Shown here: in pieces, positions 42,526 through 52,700 of the stretch
Numbering within the stretch: the stretch's first letter is position 1
How the letters are laid out: every line of letters begins with the position of its first letter
Assembly (NCBI RefSeq): GCF_900100735.1
Contig: NZ_FNCJ01000007.1
Location: 158,641-222,640, forward strand
Source: Paraburkholderia phenazinium
GTDB lineage: Bacteria > Pseudomonadota > Gammaproteobacteria > Burkholderiales > Burkholderiaceae
Reading direction: 5' to 3'
Length of the DNA: 64,000 nt
Translations under genes and position numbers: made by a program
The notes under the pieces: generated by a model
Seen by the model: only the letters and a program-made list of their open reading frames with translations
What the model was told of the DNA's origin: nothing
The model's database searches: none

Positions 42526-43827
42526 TTACAGCGAACGCTCAATCGCCTGTCCGAGCAAATCAAGCCCCAAATCGATCTCATCCTCATGGACGGTCAACGG
42601 AGGCGCGATCCGAAAGACCCCGCCCATACCGGGCAACTGCACGATGTTCATGCTAAGCCCCAGGGTCATGCATTCGCGGGTGATCTTTGCACCCAGCCCA
42701 TCCGCCGGCTCTTTCGTTTGGCGGTCCTTGACGATCTCCATACCCAGCAGCAGCCCGCGTCCGCGAATGTCGCCGATGCACTCAAAGCGTTCCATCAGAT
42801 CCAGCAGGCCGCGTTTGAGCCGCTCGCCCATCAGGTTCGCACGTGCGACCAGTCCCTCACGCTCGACCACATCGAGCACCCGCAGACCGACGGCGGCGGG
42901 AAGTGGATCGGACACATGGGTCGTATAGAACAGGTAACCCAATTCATGGGCCCGCTCCTCAATCTGCGCGGAGGTCACGACGGCCGCGAGCGGCAAACCG
43001 GCGCCGAGCGTCTTCGACAGCGTGAGAATGTCGGGCGTGACGCCGTCGTGCTGACAGGCGAACATCGTACCCGTGCGCCCAACCCCGGTTTGCGCTTCGT
43101 CGAGGATCAGCAGCATGCCGCGTTCCTCGCATTTGCGTTTCAGTGCGGCCATGTAGCCCGACGGCAGTTCGATGATCCCGCCGGAACTGAGGATCGGCTC
43201 TGCAATGAATGCGGCCAGATTGCCACTGGACTGACGATCGATAAGATCGAAGGCGTAATCCAGCTCTGCCAGGTAGTCGTATGTGCCATTGCGCTCGAAG
43301 CGCGGCCGGTACAGGAACGGGGCAGGGATCGCGAAGGAGCCGACGGCGGCCGGACCGACGCCCTTGCGACCGGCGCTATAGGTTGCGGATGCTGCGCCCC
43401 CCGTCATGCCGTGCCACGACTGCGCAAACCCAACGATTTCATATTTGCCGGTGACCAGCTTCGCCATGCGAATGGCGGCCTCGTTCGATTCCGCGCCGGT
43501 GCTGAGCAACAGTGCCCGGTCTAGCCCGTCCGGCGTGATCTCGGCCAACCGGGTCGCGAGATCGACCACCGGTCGCGACAGCATTCCGCTGAAGAGGTGG
43601 TCGAGCTTGCCGGCGTATTCGTTGATGACCGATACGATCTCCGGATGGCTGTGCCCAAGCACCGCGCTCATCTGCCCCGAGGTGAAATCGAGGATCGCGC
43701 GGCCGTCGGCGTCATAGACGAAGCAGCCCTGGGCGCGCTCGATGATCATCGGCTCGAAGGTGCCGCCATAGCGGATCAGGTGCTGCCTGGCGTTGCGCCA
43801 GAAAACTGCATCGTTGTTCTGGGACAC
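42526..43827 (-). CDS. dgdA: 2,2-dialkylglycine decarboxylase
   Basis: 433-residue PLP enzyme, the same length as the well-studied Burkholderia cepacia DgdA, which it resembles from start (FWRNAR..L.RYGGTFEPMII) to end (LLGQAIERSL). It decarboxylates 2,2-dialkylglycines such as 2-aminoisobutyrate to ketones, then transaminates pyruvate to alanine. Key residues are in place: Lys272 (LSKTLGAG) for PLP, Asp243 (LDEAQTG) for the pyridine nitrogen and Trp138 (SWHG) stacking on the ring. Divergent from dgdR, 78 bases apart, which is the known arrangement. Cytoplasmic. Confidence 0.96.
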   Translation of the reverse strand: MSQNNDAVFWRNARQHLIRYGGTFEPMIIERAQGCFVYDADGRAILDFTSGQMSAVLGHSHPEIVSVINEYAGKLDHLFSGMLSRPVVDLATRLAEITPDGLDRALLLSTGAESNEAAIRMAKLVTGKYEIVGFAQSWHGMTGGAASATYSAGRKGVGPAAVGSFAIPAPFLYRPRFERNGTYDYLAELDYAFDLIDRQSSGNLAAFIAEPILSSGGIIELPSGYMAALKRKCEERGMLLILDEAQTGVGRTGTMFACQHDGVTPDILTLSKTLGAGLPLAAVVTSAQIEERAHELGYLFYTTHVSDPLPAAVGLRVLDVVEREGLVARANLMGERLKRGLLDLMERFECIGDIRGRGLLLGMEIVKDRQTKEPADGLGAKITRECMTLGLSMNIVQLPGMGGVFRIAPPLTVHEDEIDLGLDLLGQAIERSL

Positions 43828-43905
43828 CTTGCTTCTCCTTGGCGGGTGGCGAGAATAACTTGCAGTCTAGGTGGCTCTCTGCTTTCATGGAAACGAATAG
43901 TTCTT

Positions 43906-44790
43906 ATGGAAGCTAGAAGCGAGCCTAATATCTTGAGTCTTTCACTCGAAATCGATCTGCTGCGTTCGTTTGTCGTCATCGCCGAAGTCCGGGCGCTCAG
44001 TCGTGCGGCCAACCGGATCGGCCGGACCCAGTCTGCGCTGAGTCAGCAGATGAAGCGCCTGGAAGAAATCGTCGCCCAGCCGCTGTTCCAGCGCACGGGG
44101 CGTGGCGTGGTGCTGACCAATCCCGGCGAACGCCTGTTGGTCCACGCCCAACGCATTCTGCGACTGCACGACGAGGCGATGGCCGATCTTTCCGGTAAAG
44201 GGCTATCGGGGACAATCCGTTTCGGCTGCCCGGACGACTACGCCGCCGTTTTCCTGCCGCATTTATTGCGTCAGTTCTCGAGCCAGCACCCGCATGCCCT
44301 GGTGGAGGTCATTTGCGCACCGACCCCGCGCTTGCTCGAACAACTGGAGATGCATGCGCTGGACCTTGCCATGATCTCGTTACCGGAGGATGCTCCGGAT
44401 GACGACATCATTCGCCGCGAACCGCTGGTCTGGGTAGGCTATCCGGGACTGGATTCCGCGCACTACGACCCGTTGCCGCTGGCGCTTTCCGATCCGGACA
44501 CGCTCGACCACGTTGCGGCCTGTGAGGCGCTGCAACGCGCGGGTAGGGCTTACCGCATTGCCTATGCGAGCAGCAGTCTTGCCGGGCTCACGGCTCTGGT
44601 GCGCTCGGGGCAAGCCTTTGCCGTCATCACCCAGACTGCCGTCGCGCCGGACCTCTACATACTGAACGGCGATCCCGCGCTTCCGCCATTGCCCACCATA
44701 GGCATTACTCTAAAGTTCGAGCGGGCGAGTCCCTCCCATCTGACTACGGCATTCGCGGAGCACATCAGACTGACGCTGCCATTGCTGTGA
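43906..44790 (+). CDS. dgdR: LysR-family regulator DgdR
   Basis: 294-residue LysR-type regulator of dgdA. HTH: FVVIAEVRALSRAANRIGRT then QSALSQQMKRLEEIVAQPLF. The effector domain begins around GTIRFGCPDDYAAVF. Both sequence and divergent placement match the B. cepacia dgdA-dgdR pair, where DgdR represses dgdA until a dialkylglycine is present. ATG 43906 is chosen; a TTG at MSLSLEI a few codons later is an alternative and would match the described DgdR start more closely. Confidence 0.93.
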   Translation: MEARSEPNILSLSLEIDLLRSFVVIAEVRALSRAANRIGRTQSALSQQMKRLEEIVAQPLFQRTGRGVVLTNPGERLLVHAQRILRLHDEAMADLSGKGLSGTIRFGCPDDYAAVFLPHLLRQFSSQHPHALVEVICAPTPRLLEQLEMHALDLAMISLPEDAPDDDIIRREPLVWVGYPGLDSAHYDPLPLALSDPDTLDHVAACEALQRAGRAYRIAYASSSLAGLTALVRSGQAFAVITQTAVAPDLYILNGDPALPPLPTIGITLKFERASPSHLTTAFAEHIRLTLPLL

Positions 44791-44803
44791 GCTAATAGAT
44801 CGA

Positions 44804-44845
44804 ACAGCGGGGCAGTCTTGAGAAATCTCAAGACTGCCCCGCTGT
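44804..44845. terminator. 20-bp-arm bidirectional terminator-type hairpin
   Basis: Perfect arms 44804-44823 (ACAGCGGGGCAGTCTTGAGA) and 44826-44845, with only AA between, so the real loop is a few bases wider. It sits 14 bases after the dgdR stop and 9 bases beyond the end of the convergent small lipoprotein gene. Very stable; no T-tract. Confidence 0.75.
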
Positions 44846-44854
44846 GCCGATGGT

Positions 44855-45010
44855 TCAAGAACCGAAATAAGGCTGGCAGAAACCCGGCGGTCCGACACAG
44901 CCGTTGGCGGCATCGGGGCCGGGCGCCGCGCAGCCGGATAACAGCAGGCCGGCGGTGGCGGCCGCGAGCGCGTAGAGCGCGGCGCGTTTGAGCAGGGTGC
45001 GATTCTTCAT
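44855..45010 (-). CDS. Small lipoprotein, 51 residues
   Basis: Small exported lipoprotein too short for ordinary gene lists. Starting at ATG 45010 it reads MKNRTLLKRAALYALAAATA, then GLLLSGCAAPGPDAANGCVG and PPGFCQPYFGS, ending at a TGA at 44855-44857. The signal peptide has two basic residues, a hydrophobic core and the lipobox LLSGC with Cys27 as the lipid site. The mature peptide has only 25 residues with two further Cys. A homologous arrangement of a tiny lipoprotein with a CVGPPGFC-type motif is known to me only loosely from Burkholderia; function unknown. Confidence 0.75.
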   Translation of the reverse strand: MKNRTLLKRAALYALAAATAGLLLSGCAAPGPDAANGCVGPPGFCQPYFGS

Positions 45011-45063
45011 GGTTGCATCAGGACACGTGTTAGCGGTATCGGACGGCTTGGACAGCCGTGGCC

Positions 45064-45336
45064 TTAATGCGCGTAGATCGTCGAGTTGAGGTAGTTGAGT
45101 TCACCGTCCTGCTCGGCGTGCACCAGTTCCTGGTAGACCTGGGCTCGCGTCTTGCCAGCGGACGCCTCGCCATCCGGCGGCACCCATTGACCGTCCTGCT
45201 GCACGGCTGCAGACGAGTTCTGCGCCATTTGCGTGGCCGCAGCCGGTTGCTGGGTGGTCGACGGACTGGATTGTGCGAAGGCGGAAGCGGTAGCCGTAGC
45301 GCCCACGAAGGCGATAGCGATCATCAGGGTTTTCAT
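45064..45336 (-). CDS. DUF4148-type small exported protein
   Basis: 90-residue secreted protein with a Sec signal peptide (MKTLMIAIAFVGATATASAFA, cleavage before Q22). The C-terminal segment KTRAQVYQELVHAEQDGELN followed by YLNSTIYAH matches the short DUF4148 version common in Burkholderiaceae. The middle is Gln/Thr/Ser-rich and probably unstructured. ATG 45336 is preferred over the upstream in-frame start at 45354 because TAAGGA stands before it. Function unknown. Lies 53 bases upstream of the small lipoprotein gene, same strand. Confidence 0.78.
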   Translation of the reverse strand: MKTLMIAIAFVGATATASAFAQSSPSTTQQPAAATQMAQNSSAAVQQDGQWVPPDGEASAGKTRAQVYQELVHAEQDGELNYLNSTIYAH

Positions 45337-45742
45337 GTTGGTTGTCCTTAGCATATGCGGGTTGGCTTACTTCAGGTTGATTGGCCGAAGCGCGAAGCAA
45401 GAGAGAGAAGAGGGAAGTTCTTCGCTGCCTGGTTGATGAACAGGATAGTCAACCGGGTATAGCGGATTGATGGTATGAAAGTGAAAAGAAATTCATCTGC
45501 GAGCCGATCATCGTCACGGCGCCATCACCCATGCGCCCTTGTCGGCGCGCCGTCGCCAACTTATCCGAATCGTGTCGCAAACCTAAAAAAGCTTTCATTA
45601 AACGACCCGCTTTGATCACGTCTGTGTCATCGGCCGCTCCTAAATTGTCGGCACCCGCACGCTACGCGGGATGACGGCGCATCGCCGGCGCGCTTCGTGC
45701 GCGGCAATGCGCGATCAACGGCTTCTCTCACCGGAATCAGAC
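45337..45742. promoter_or_regulatory. Divergent region between DUF4148 gene and porin gene
   Basis: About 400 bases with no supported gene. It contains ATGAAA at 45475 with TTCAT shortly after, and CTTTCATTAAA at 45593-45603, similar to the ATGAAA/TTTCAT elements seen near 17390 and 53150. The porin promoter must lie here, but no -35/-10 pair could be assigned with confidence. Confidence 0.4.
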
Positions 45743-46921
45743 ATGAATAAAGTATTGGTAACGACGCTGGTCGCGTTGGCGGGAACGTGCGCCACGGCCG
45801 CTTACGCACAAAGCAGCGTGACGTTGTACGGCACGATCGACACCGGCATCGACTATGTCAGCAACCAGAAGGCTGGCAGCGGCGGCCACAATAACTGGAT
45901 GATGGAAAGCGGCAACATCAGTACCGACCGCTGGGGCCTGCGCGGCAAGGAAGATCTGGGTGGCGGCCTAAGCGCGGTGTTCGATCTCGAGAACGGTTTT
46001 AACGTCGACAACGGCAAGCTCGGCAACGGCGGCGACCTGTTCGGCCGGCAGGCATGGGTGGGTCTGTCGAGCAACCAGTACGGCACGATGACCTTGGGGC
46101 GCCAGTACGACTTCCTGGTCGACTTCGTGGCGCCGCTGTCGGCAACGGGTTCGGGCTTCGGCGGCAACATTGCCGACCATCCGTTCGACAACGACAACCT
46201 GAACAACGATTTCCGCATGAACAATGCGGTGAAGTATCGCAGCGCGACGTATGACGGTGTGACCTTCGGCGGCGCGTACGCATTCAGCAATGCGGCGGGT
46301 GGCTTCAGCAACAACAATGCGTATAGCCTGGGTGCGCAATGGGCCGGTGGTCCGTTCAACCTGGCGGTGGCGTATTTGCAGGCCAACCAGCCGGGCGGCG
46401 TGAACGACCCGACCAACACGGGCGGCGCGCTGAGCAGCAGCGATAACGACGCCACGCTGACCGGCGCACGCCAGCGCATCTTCGGTGCGGCAGGCCGCTA
46501 TGTGTTCGGGCCGGCTACGGTCGGCCTCGTCTTCACCCGCACGATGCTCGACGATCCGCATCAGATCCAGCAGGGCGGTTCGTATGCGACGGTCAACGGC
46601 CAGTTCCTGACCTTCAACAACTATGAACTGAACGCGAAGTACGCGCTCACGCCGGCCCTCTCGCTGGGCGGTTCCTACACGTACACGGACGGTCATTTCA
46701 GCACGGCGGGCAGCGCCATTTCGCCGAAGTGGAACCAGTTCATGCTGCAGGCCGACTATGCGCTGTCGCATCGCACCGATGTTTACCTGGAAGGCGTGTA
46801 TCAGCACGTGACGGGTGCTGACGGCGTGGCAGTGCTGGGTAACGCTTCGGTGTACTCGCTGGCGGCTTCGGCTACCAATAGCCAGGCGGTGGTCGCGGTG
46901 GGGCTGCGCCACAAGTTTTAA
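45743..46921 (+). CDS. Gram-negative porin (Porin_4, OpcP/Omp38 type)
   Basis: 392-residue outer-membrane β-barrel porin. Signal peptide MNKVLVTTLVALAGTCATAA followed by YAQSSVTLYGTIDTGIDYVS, the hallmark start of Burkholderia porins. Alternating amphipathic strands, RWGLRGKEDLGGGLSAVFDL, GGDLFGRQAWVGL and a C-terminal Phe (VAVGLRHKF) needed for assembly. The constriction loop around PLSATGSGFGG is present. It probably forms trimers for general small-solute uptake. A terminator follows at 46954-46984. Confidence 0.95.
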   Translation: MNKVLVTTLVALAGTCATAAYAQSSVTLYGTIDTGIDYVSNQKAGSGGHNNWMMESGNISTDRWGLRGKEDLGGGLSAVFDLENGFNVDNGKLGNGGDLFGRQAWVGLSSNQYGTMTLGRQYDFLVDFVAPLSATGSGFGGNIADHPFDNDNLNNDFRMNNAVKYRSATYDGVTFGGAYAFSNAAGGFSNNNAYSLGAQWAGGPFNLAVAYLQANQPGGVNDPTNTGGALSSSDNDATLTGARQRIFGAAGRYVFGPATVGLVFTRTMLDDPHQIQQGGSYATVNGQFLTFNNYELNAKYALTPALSLGGSYTYTDGHFSTAGSAISPKWNQFMLQADYALSHRTDVYLEGVYQHVTGADGVAVLGNASVYSLAASATNSQAVVAVGLRHKF

Positions 46922-46953
46922 GCGTCAGCGCGCATAAGCGCAGGGCTGGATGA

Positions 46954-46984
46954 AAAACGTCGCCGGAGTGATCAGCGACGTTTT
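46954..46984 (+). terminator. Factor-independent terminator of the porin gene
   Basis: Arms AAAACGTCGC (46954-46963) and GCGACGTTTT (46975-46984) with the T-rich run TTTTCGTTT at the end; 32 bases after the porin stop. Confidence 0.85.
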
Positions 46985-47076
46985 CGTTTGATGAGGCAGC
47001 GCGTGGGTTGTGTGTGGCAGCGTGGGGCCGTCCGGCGAACTGAAGACGCTTGAGCGCCCTGCAGTTCGCGCAAACG

Positions 47077-48588
47077 CTAGCTGGCATCGGCCAGCTTGTT
47101 GCTCCCAACCTCCGGTTGCGCTTGAGCTTGTACCGGCTTCGCAGGCGCCGCAGCCGCCACCGCCGCCTGACCCACCGACCACCCACCACCCAGCGCCTGG
47201 ATCAACCCCACCGAAGCCAGCAAACGCCGCGTATTCACATTCAACGCAAGGATCTGCGTATTCAGTTCGGTGGTCTGCGCCGTCACCACATCCAGATAGC
47301 TGACCACCCCATCACGATAGCGCGACATCGAGAGATTCAAGGTGCGTTGCGCGTCGGTGAGCGCCTCGTTCTCCTGGGTCGCTTCATCGCCGAGGTGATG
47401 CAATTGCGCCAGATTGTCCTCGACCTGCTGGAACGCCAGCAACACGGCAGCCTTATACTTCGCGCCGTTTTCCGCCAGCTTGGCGCGCGCCTCCTGGGTC
47501 ATCGCTTCGCGCCGGCCGCCGTCGAACAGGGTCATCACCAGGCTCGGGCCGATCGACCAGATCTCATTGGGCGCCATGATCCACGGCGATAGCGTATCGC
47601 TCTGGAAGCCGCCATCGAGTCCCAGCGAAACGTCAGGGAAGAGGGCTGCCTTGGCGACGCCGATCTTCGCGTTCGCTTCAGCTACGCGCCGTTCGGCGGC
47701 AGCGATGTCGGGACGCCGCTGCAGTAGCTCGGACGGCATGCCGGTCGGAATCGACGGCAGATACGCAAGGCCGATCGACGGCGCCAGCGCGAACGACGAG
47801 GCCGGCACGCCGGTGAGCGAGGCGATCGCATGCTCGTACAAGGCGCGGCGCGCCTTGACGTCCTCGGCCGAGGCCCGCGCCGACGCGAGCTGGGTCTGTG
47901 CGCGCGACACATCGAGATCCGAAGCAATGCCGCCGGCGTGGCGGCTCATCGTCAGCTTCAAGGCGCGCTCGTAGGTGCTGATGGTGTCGGCGAGAAGCTG
48001 CTGCTGCTCGTCAAGTCCACGCAAATTGAAGTAGGCATCGGCAAGACTCGCCTGCAGGCTAAGCCGCACCGATGCAAGATCCGCCGCGCTCGCTTCGGCC
48101 GCCGCGCGGCCTGCGCTCACTTCATTGCGCACCTTGCCCCATAGATCGAGGTCGTAGCTGATCCCCACGTCCACGGTGTTCGAGCCGTAGACGTTGGGTT
48201 GATTCGAACCGCGCAAGGGCCGGTTCTCGGATTGCCGGTTGCTCGACACGTCGGCCTCGGCGCCGATGGTCGGGAACAGGCCCGAGCGCGCCTGCGCCAG
48301 ATACGCGGTGGCTTCGTCGTGACGCGCCACCGCTGCGGCGACGTCGGGGTTGGCCGTGGCCACCTGCGCTTCGAGTTTGTCGAGTACCGGATCGCGATAC
48401 ACCTGCCACCAGCCGTCGCGTGGCACCTGATCGGCGGGCCTGGCCGGTTGCCACGCACCGCTCTCCTTGAAGGCCGTCGGAATGGCGGTGGGCGGCACCT
48501 GATAGGTCGGCGCGAACGAGCAGCCGCTAAACAGCGCGGCGACCGCCAGCGCCACACAAACAGTGCGCTTGAACTTAAGCTCAACCAT
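47077..48588 (-). CDS. Outer-membrane efflux lipoprotein, NodT/OprM type
   Basis: 503-residue TolC-like channel of the RND system upstream in its operon. Lipobox ALFSGC with Cys23. OEP features: DGWWQVYRDPVLDKLEAQVA, ELLQRRPDIAAAERRVAEAN, KAALFPDVSLGLDGG. The C-terminus is extended by an Ala/Pro/Gln tail (AAPAKPVQAQAQPE). Its start overlaps the stop of the adaptor gene by 8 bases. It is paralogous to the channel at 25137-26687, which serves an MFS pump. Confidence 0.94.
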   Translation of the reverse strand: MVELKFKRTVCVALAVAALFSGCSFAPTYQVPPTAIPTAFKESGAWQPARPADQVPRDGWWQVYRDPVLDKLEAQVATANPDVAAAVARHDEATAYLAQARSGLFPTIGAEADVSSNRQSENRPLRGSNQPNVYGSNTVDVGISYDLDLWGKVRNEVSAGRAAAEASAADLASVRLSLQASLADAYFNLRGLDEQQQLLADTISTYERALKLTMSRHAGGIASDLDVSRAQTQLASARASAEDVKARRALYEHAIASLTGVPASSFALAPSIGLAYLPSIPTGMPSELLQRRPDIAAAERRVAEANAKIGVAKAALFPDVSLGLDGGFQSDTLSPWIMAPNEIWSIGPSLVMTLFDGGRREAMTQEARAKLAENGAKYKAAVLLAFQQVEDNLAQLHHLGDEATQENEALTDAQRTLNLSMSRYRDGVVSYLDVVTAQTTELNTQILALNVNTRRLLASVGLIQALGGGWSVGQAAVAAAAPAKPVQAQAQPEVGSNKLADAS

Positions 48589-49798
48589 GAGCGCGCTCCG
48601 CCTCGCGATGGTCGGCCAGCGAGGTGGCGGGCGCGCTCGCTGCGTGAGTGGTGGAGAGCCGCACCGCGTCGCCGGTGGCGATGGAGTCGGGCGGGTTGTC
48701 GATCACGCGGTCGCTGGCGTCGAGCCCCGAGCCGATTTCGACCTGGGTGCCCAGATCGGTGGCGATGGTGACGGGCTTGAGGACCGCGTGATCGTCCTTG
48801 CCGACCACCGCCACTTGCAGGCCGCTCTGGCGGAAGATCAGCGAACTGGCGGGAATCAGCAGCGAGTGCGGATCGGTCGGCATCGCGAAGTGCACTTCGG
48901 TGTACTCGCCGGGAATCAGCAGGCCGTTCTGATTGTCGACCGCCAGTTGCACGAGCAGGGTGCCCGAAGACGGCGTGATCGAATCGTCGGTATCGACGAG
49001 CTTCGCGTCGAACTTCATCCCCGGGTGTTCCGGCACGGTTAGCGTCGCCGTCATGCCCGGCTTGATGGCGGCTGCGTCGCTTTGCGGCACGCTGACGTAC
49101 ACCCGCAACTGGCGTGCGTCGGACACCGTGAAGAGTTCATGACCGTCGCCGCCGCCCGCGTCGATCAGCGCGCCGATATCGGTCTTGCGCGCCGTCACGA
49201 TACCGTCGAACGGCGCGGTGATCCGCTTGAACGACTCCAGCGCTTCGAGGCGGTTGACGTTCGCCTGCGCGGCCGCCACGGTGGCTTGTTTAGCGGCGAG
49301 GTCGCTGGTCTTTTCGTCGGTGTCCTGCTGCGACACCGAGTCCTGCTTGAGCATCTCGGTCCAGCGTTTGGCCGTGGACGCCGCGAGCTTTTCGTTCGCC
49401 TGCGCATTCTGCAGATCGGCCTTGGCCTGCACCAACTGCTGGTCGAGGTCGGGCGTGTCGATCAGGCCGAGCAACTGGCCGGCTTTCACATGCGTGCCGA
49501 TATCGGCGTACCACGCATGCAGATAGCCGGGCACGCGGGCATAGATCGGCGCGTTGACGAAGGCGGACAGATGACCCGGCAGGATCAGCGATTGCGTCGC
49601 GCCCTGGCGGTTCGGGGTATAGGCGACCACGGTCGGCACGGCCTGCTCGGCGGACCAGGTGGTCATTTCCTGCTTGGCGTGCACGCGGCTGAAGATGCCG
49701 GTTGTCACGACGCCCGCGGCGGCGAGCAGCACAACGATGCCGACCAGCTTCAGATGGCGCAGCCGCTTCGGCGAATTGATCTCGATCTCAGTGGACAT
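48581..49798 (-). CDS. RND efflux periplasmic adaptor
   Basis: 405-residue membrane-fusion protein. The chosen start ATG 49798 gives MSTEIEINSPKRLRHLKLVG and a membrane anchor (IVVLLAAAGVVTTGIFSRVH); the frame is open further upstream but overlaps the permease gene. Lipoyl motifs GYLHAWYADIGTHVKAGQLL and FKRITAPFDGIVTARKTDIG flank an α-hairpin with LVQAKADLQNAQANEKLA. A β-barrel and membrane-proximal domain follow. Overlaps the permease stop by 11 bases and the channel start by 8, so the three are tightly coupled. Confidence 0.93.
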   Translation of the reverse strand: MSTEIEINSPKRLRHLKLVGIVVLLAAAGVVTTGIFSRVHAKQEMTTWSAEQAVPTVVAYTPNRQGATQSLILPGHLSAFVNAPIYARVPGYLHAWYADIGTHVKAGQLLGLIDTPDLDQQLVQAKADLQNAQANEKLAASTAKRWTEMLKQDSVSQQDTDEKTSDLAAKQATVAAAQANVNRLEALESFKRITAPFDGIVTARKTDIGALIDAGGGDGHELFTVSDARQLRVYVSVPQSDAAAIKPGMTATLTVPEHPGMKFDAKLVDTDDSITPSSGTLLVQLAVDNQNGLLIPGEYTEVHFAMPTDPHSLLIPASSLIFRQSGLQVAVVGKDDHAVLKPVTIATDLGTQVEIGSGLDASDRVIDNPPDSIATGDAVRLSTTHAASAPATSLADHREAERAHG

Positions 49799-52700
49799 GC
49801 ATGACTCCGGTTTCGGAAGTAGGGTGATCTTTATCTTTGGCGGGAGGGTGCTTCGCCGCATCGCGACGGTGCACAAGGCTGAACACAACCGGTACGAACA
49901 GCAGGGTGGCGAAGGTCGCGCAGATCAGGCCGCCGATCACGGCGCGGCCCAGCGGTGCGTTCTGCTCGCCGCCGTCGCCGAGGCCGAGCGCCATCGGCGC
50001 CATGCCGATGATCATCGCGAGCGCGGTCATCAGTACCGGGCGAAAGCGCGTGAAGCCGGCTTCCATGGCGGCGACGAGCGCATTGCCGGTGACCGCGAGC
50101 CGTTCGCGGGCGAAGCTCACCACCAGAATGCTGTTGGCGGTGGCCACGCCCATGCAGAGAATCGCGCCAGTCAGCGCGGGCACCGAGAGCGGCGTATGCG
50201 TGGTGAACAGCATCCAGACGATTCCGGCGAGTGCCGCCGGCAAGGCCGTGACGATCACGAAGGCGTCGGACCACGAGTGGAAGTTGACGACGATCAGCAT
50301 GTAGATCAGCACGATCGCGCCGATGAGACCGAGCGAGAGTCCGAGGAACGCGCTATTCATCGTCTCTACCTGGCCACGCAAGGTGACGATCGAACCCTTC
50401 GGCACGTCTTTGGCGGTCGCGTGCAGGATGTGCTGGACATCCGCGGCCACCGCGCCGAGGTCGCGCCCCTGAGTGGTCGCAAACACGTCGTAGAGCGGCT
50501 CGATGTTGTAGTGCGAGACGACCACGTCGCCCACCCCGCGCTCGATCGTGGCGATGCCGCCGAGGATCTGCGACTGGCCGTCCTTGCCGGTGACAGGCAG
50601 GTTGTTCAGTGCCGAGAGCGATTCCATCCGGTATTGCGGCGTTTGCGCGACGATCGGATACGACACGCCGTTATGCGGATTGAGCCAGTAGGTCGGCGAC
50701 ACCTGGCTCGTGCCGGAGAGACTCGCCACCACCGAATTGGTGACGTCCTGCTCGGTGATGCCCAGTTGATCCGCCCGCGAGCGGTCCACCGAGACGGTGA
50801 ACTGCGGATACGTCGAAGCCTGCTGGATGCGCGTATCGGCAATGCCCGGGATCAGGCGCATACGGCGCATCACTTCGCTGGCATAGCGATGGTTGGCGTC
50901 CTGATTCGGCCCGGCCACCTGCAGGTCGATCGGTGCGGGCGAGCCGAAGTTCAGAATCTGACTGACGATATCGGCAGGCAGGAACGAGAAGGTCGTGCCG
51001 GGGAATTCGCGCGGCAGCAGCTTGCGCAAGGTCTTGACGTAACCGGCGGTGGGCGCATGATTTTCGTTCAGCGAAATCATGATGTCGCCGTCTTGCGGGC
51101 CCGTGGTGCCGCTATTGTTGTAGGTCAGATTGATACCGCTATTGGGCAAACCGATATTGTCGATGATGCTGCCCAGTTGATCGGGCGGCACCACCCGGCG
51201 CACGGCGTTCTCGACATGGTCGAACTCGGCGGCGGTGTCTTCGATGCGCGTGCCGATCGGCGCGCGGACATGAATGGCGATTTCGCCCGAATCGATGTCC
51301 GGAAAGAAGTTACGGCCAAGCCACGGCGCGAGCAGGAACGAGGCGCCCACCACGATCAGAAAGCCGGTCACGAAGCGCTTGCGGTTCGTCAACGCGAGAC
51401 CGAGCACGATGCGGTAGATGCCGCGCACGCGTTCGAAACGATGTTCGAAGCCGCGCTGAAACCGCACCAGCGGATTGCGCGAAGGGGGCGCATGGTGATG
51501 GCCGTCGTGCGACTCCATCATGGCCGCCAGTTCGCCGGAGGCATGACCGCCCGAGGCATGCGGGCGCAGCAGGTACTGCGCGAGCATCGGCACGAAGGTG
51601 CGCGACAGCACGAACGAGGCGACCATCGCGAAGATCACGGCCTCGGCCATCGGCACGAACAGGAAGCGGGCGATGCCGTTCAAAAGCAGCATCGGCACGA
51701 ACACGATACAGATACACAGCAGCGAGACGAAGGCCGGCCCGACGATTTGCGCGGCGCCGTCCATGATCGCGCTCCTGACGTCCTTGCCTTGCTCGAGGTG
51801 CCAGTTGATGTTTTCGATCGTAACCGTGGCGTCGTCCACCAGAATCCCGACCGCCAGCGCGAGCCCGCCCAGCGTCATCACGTTGAGCGTTTCGCCCATC
51901 GCGGAGAGACCGGCTATCGCTGCCAGCACGGCAAGCGGAATCGACGCCGCAATGATCAGCGTCGAGCGCCAGCTACCGAGGAACAGCAGGATCATCAGCG
52001 AGGTCAGCGCCGCGGCGATGATGCCTTCGCGCGCCACGCCGCTGACGGCGCCTTTCACGAAGGTCGACTGATCGCCCATCGTGACGAGTTTGAGTCCGGG
52101 CGGCAGCGTCTCCTCGATGCGCGGCAGTTGCGCCTTCACGCCCGCGATGATGTCGAGCGTCGAGGCCGAGCCGTTCTTCAAGATGCTCATCAGCACCGCA
52201 CGGTGGCCGTCCACGCGCACGATATTCGTCTGCGGCGGATAGCCGTCGCGCACATGGGCGACGTCGCGAATGTAGATGGTTGCGCCGTCCACGGTCTTGA
52301 TCGGCAGGTTGTTCAGGTCCTGCAGCGCGAGCGGGCTGTTGTTCAGCTTGATGTTGTATTCGAAGCGGCCGATCTTCTCGGTGCCGGCGGGGATGATCTG
52401 GTTCTGTTGCGCCAGCGCGTCGGCCACATCCTGAGCGGAGAGCTTCTTCGCCTGCAGCGCTTGCGGGTCGAGGTCGATCTGCACTTCACGGGTCTTGCCG
52501 CCGTACGCAGTCGGAATCGCCACGCCGGGCACGCTCAGCAGTTGTGGGCGAATGAAGTTAGTGGCGTAATCGGCGAGCTTCTGTTCGTCGAGCGTGTTGC
52601 TGGTGAGCGCTAGTTGCAGCACCGGCACGGTGGAGGCGTTGTAGTTGAGAATCTGCGGCGGCGTCGTGCCAGGCGGCATCTGCTTCAAGACGGTTTGCGA

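Noticed and set aside
49659..52613. 984-codon plus-strand open frame opposite the second RND gene
   Set aside because: Antisense shadow: composition biased to Arg, His, Asp, Gln, no motifs, and the permease on the other strand is complete.
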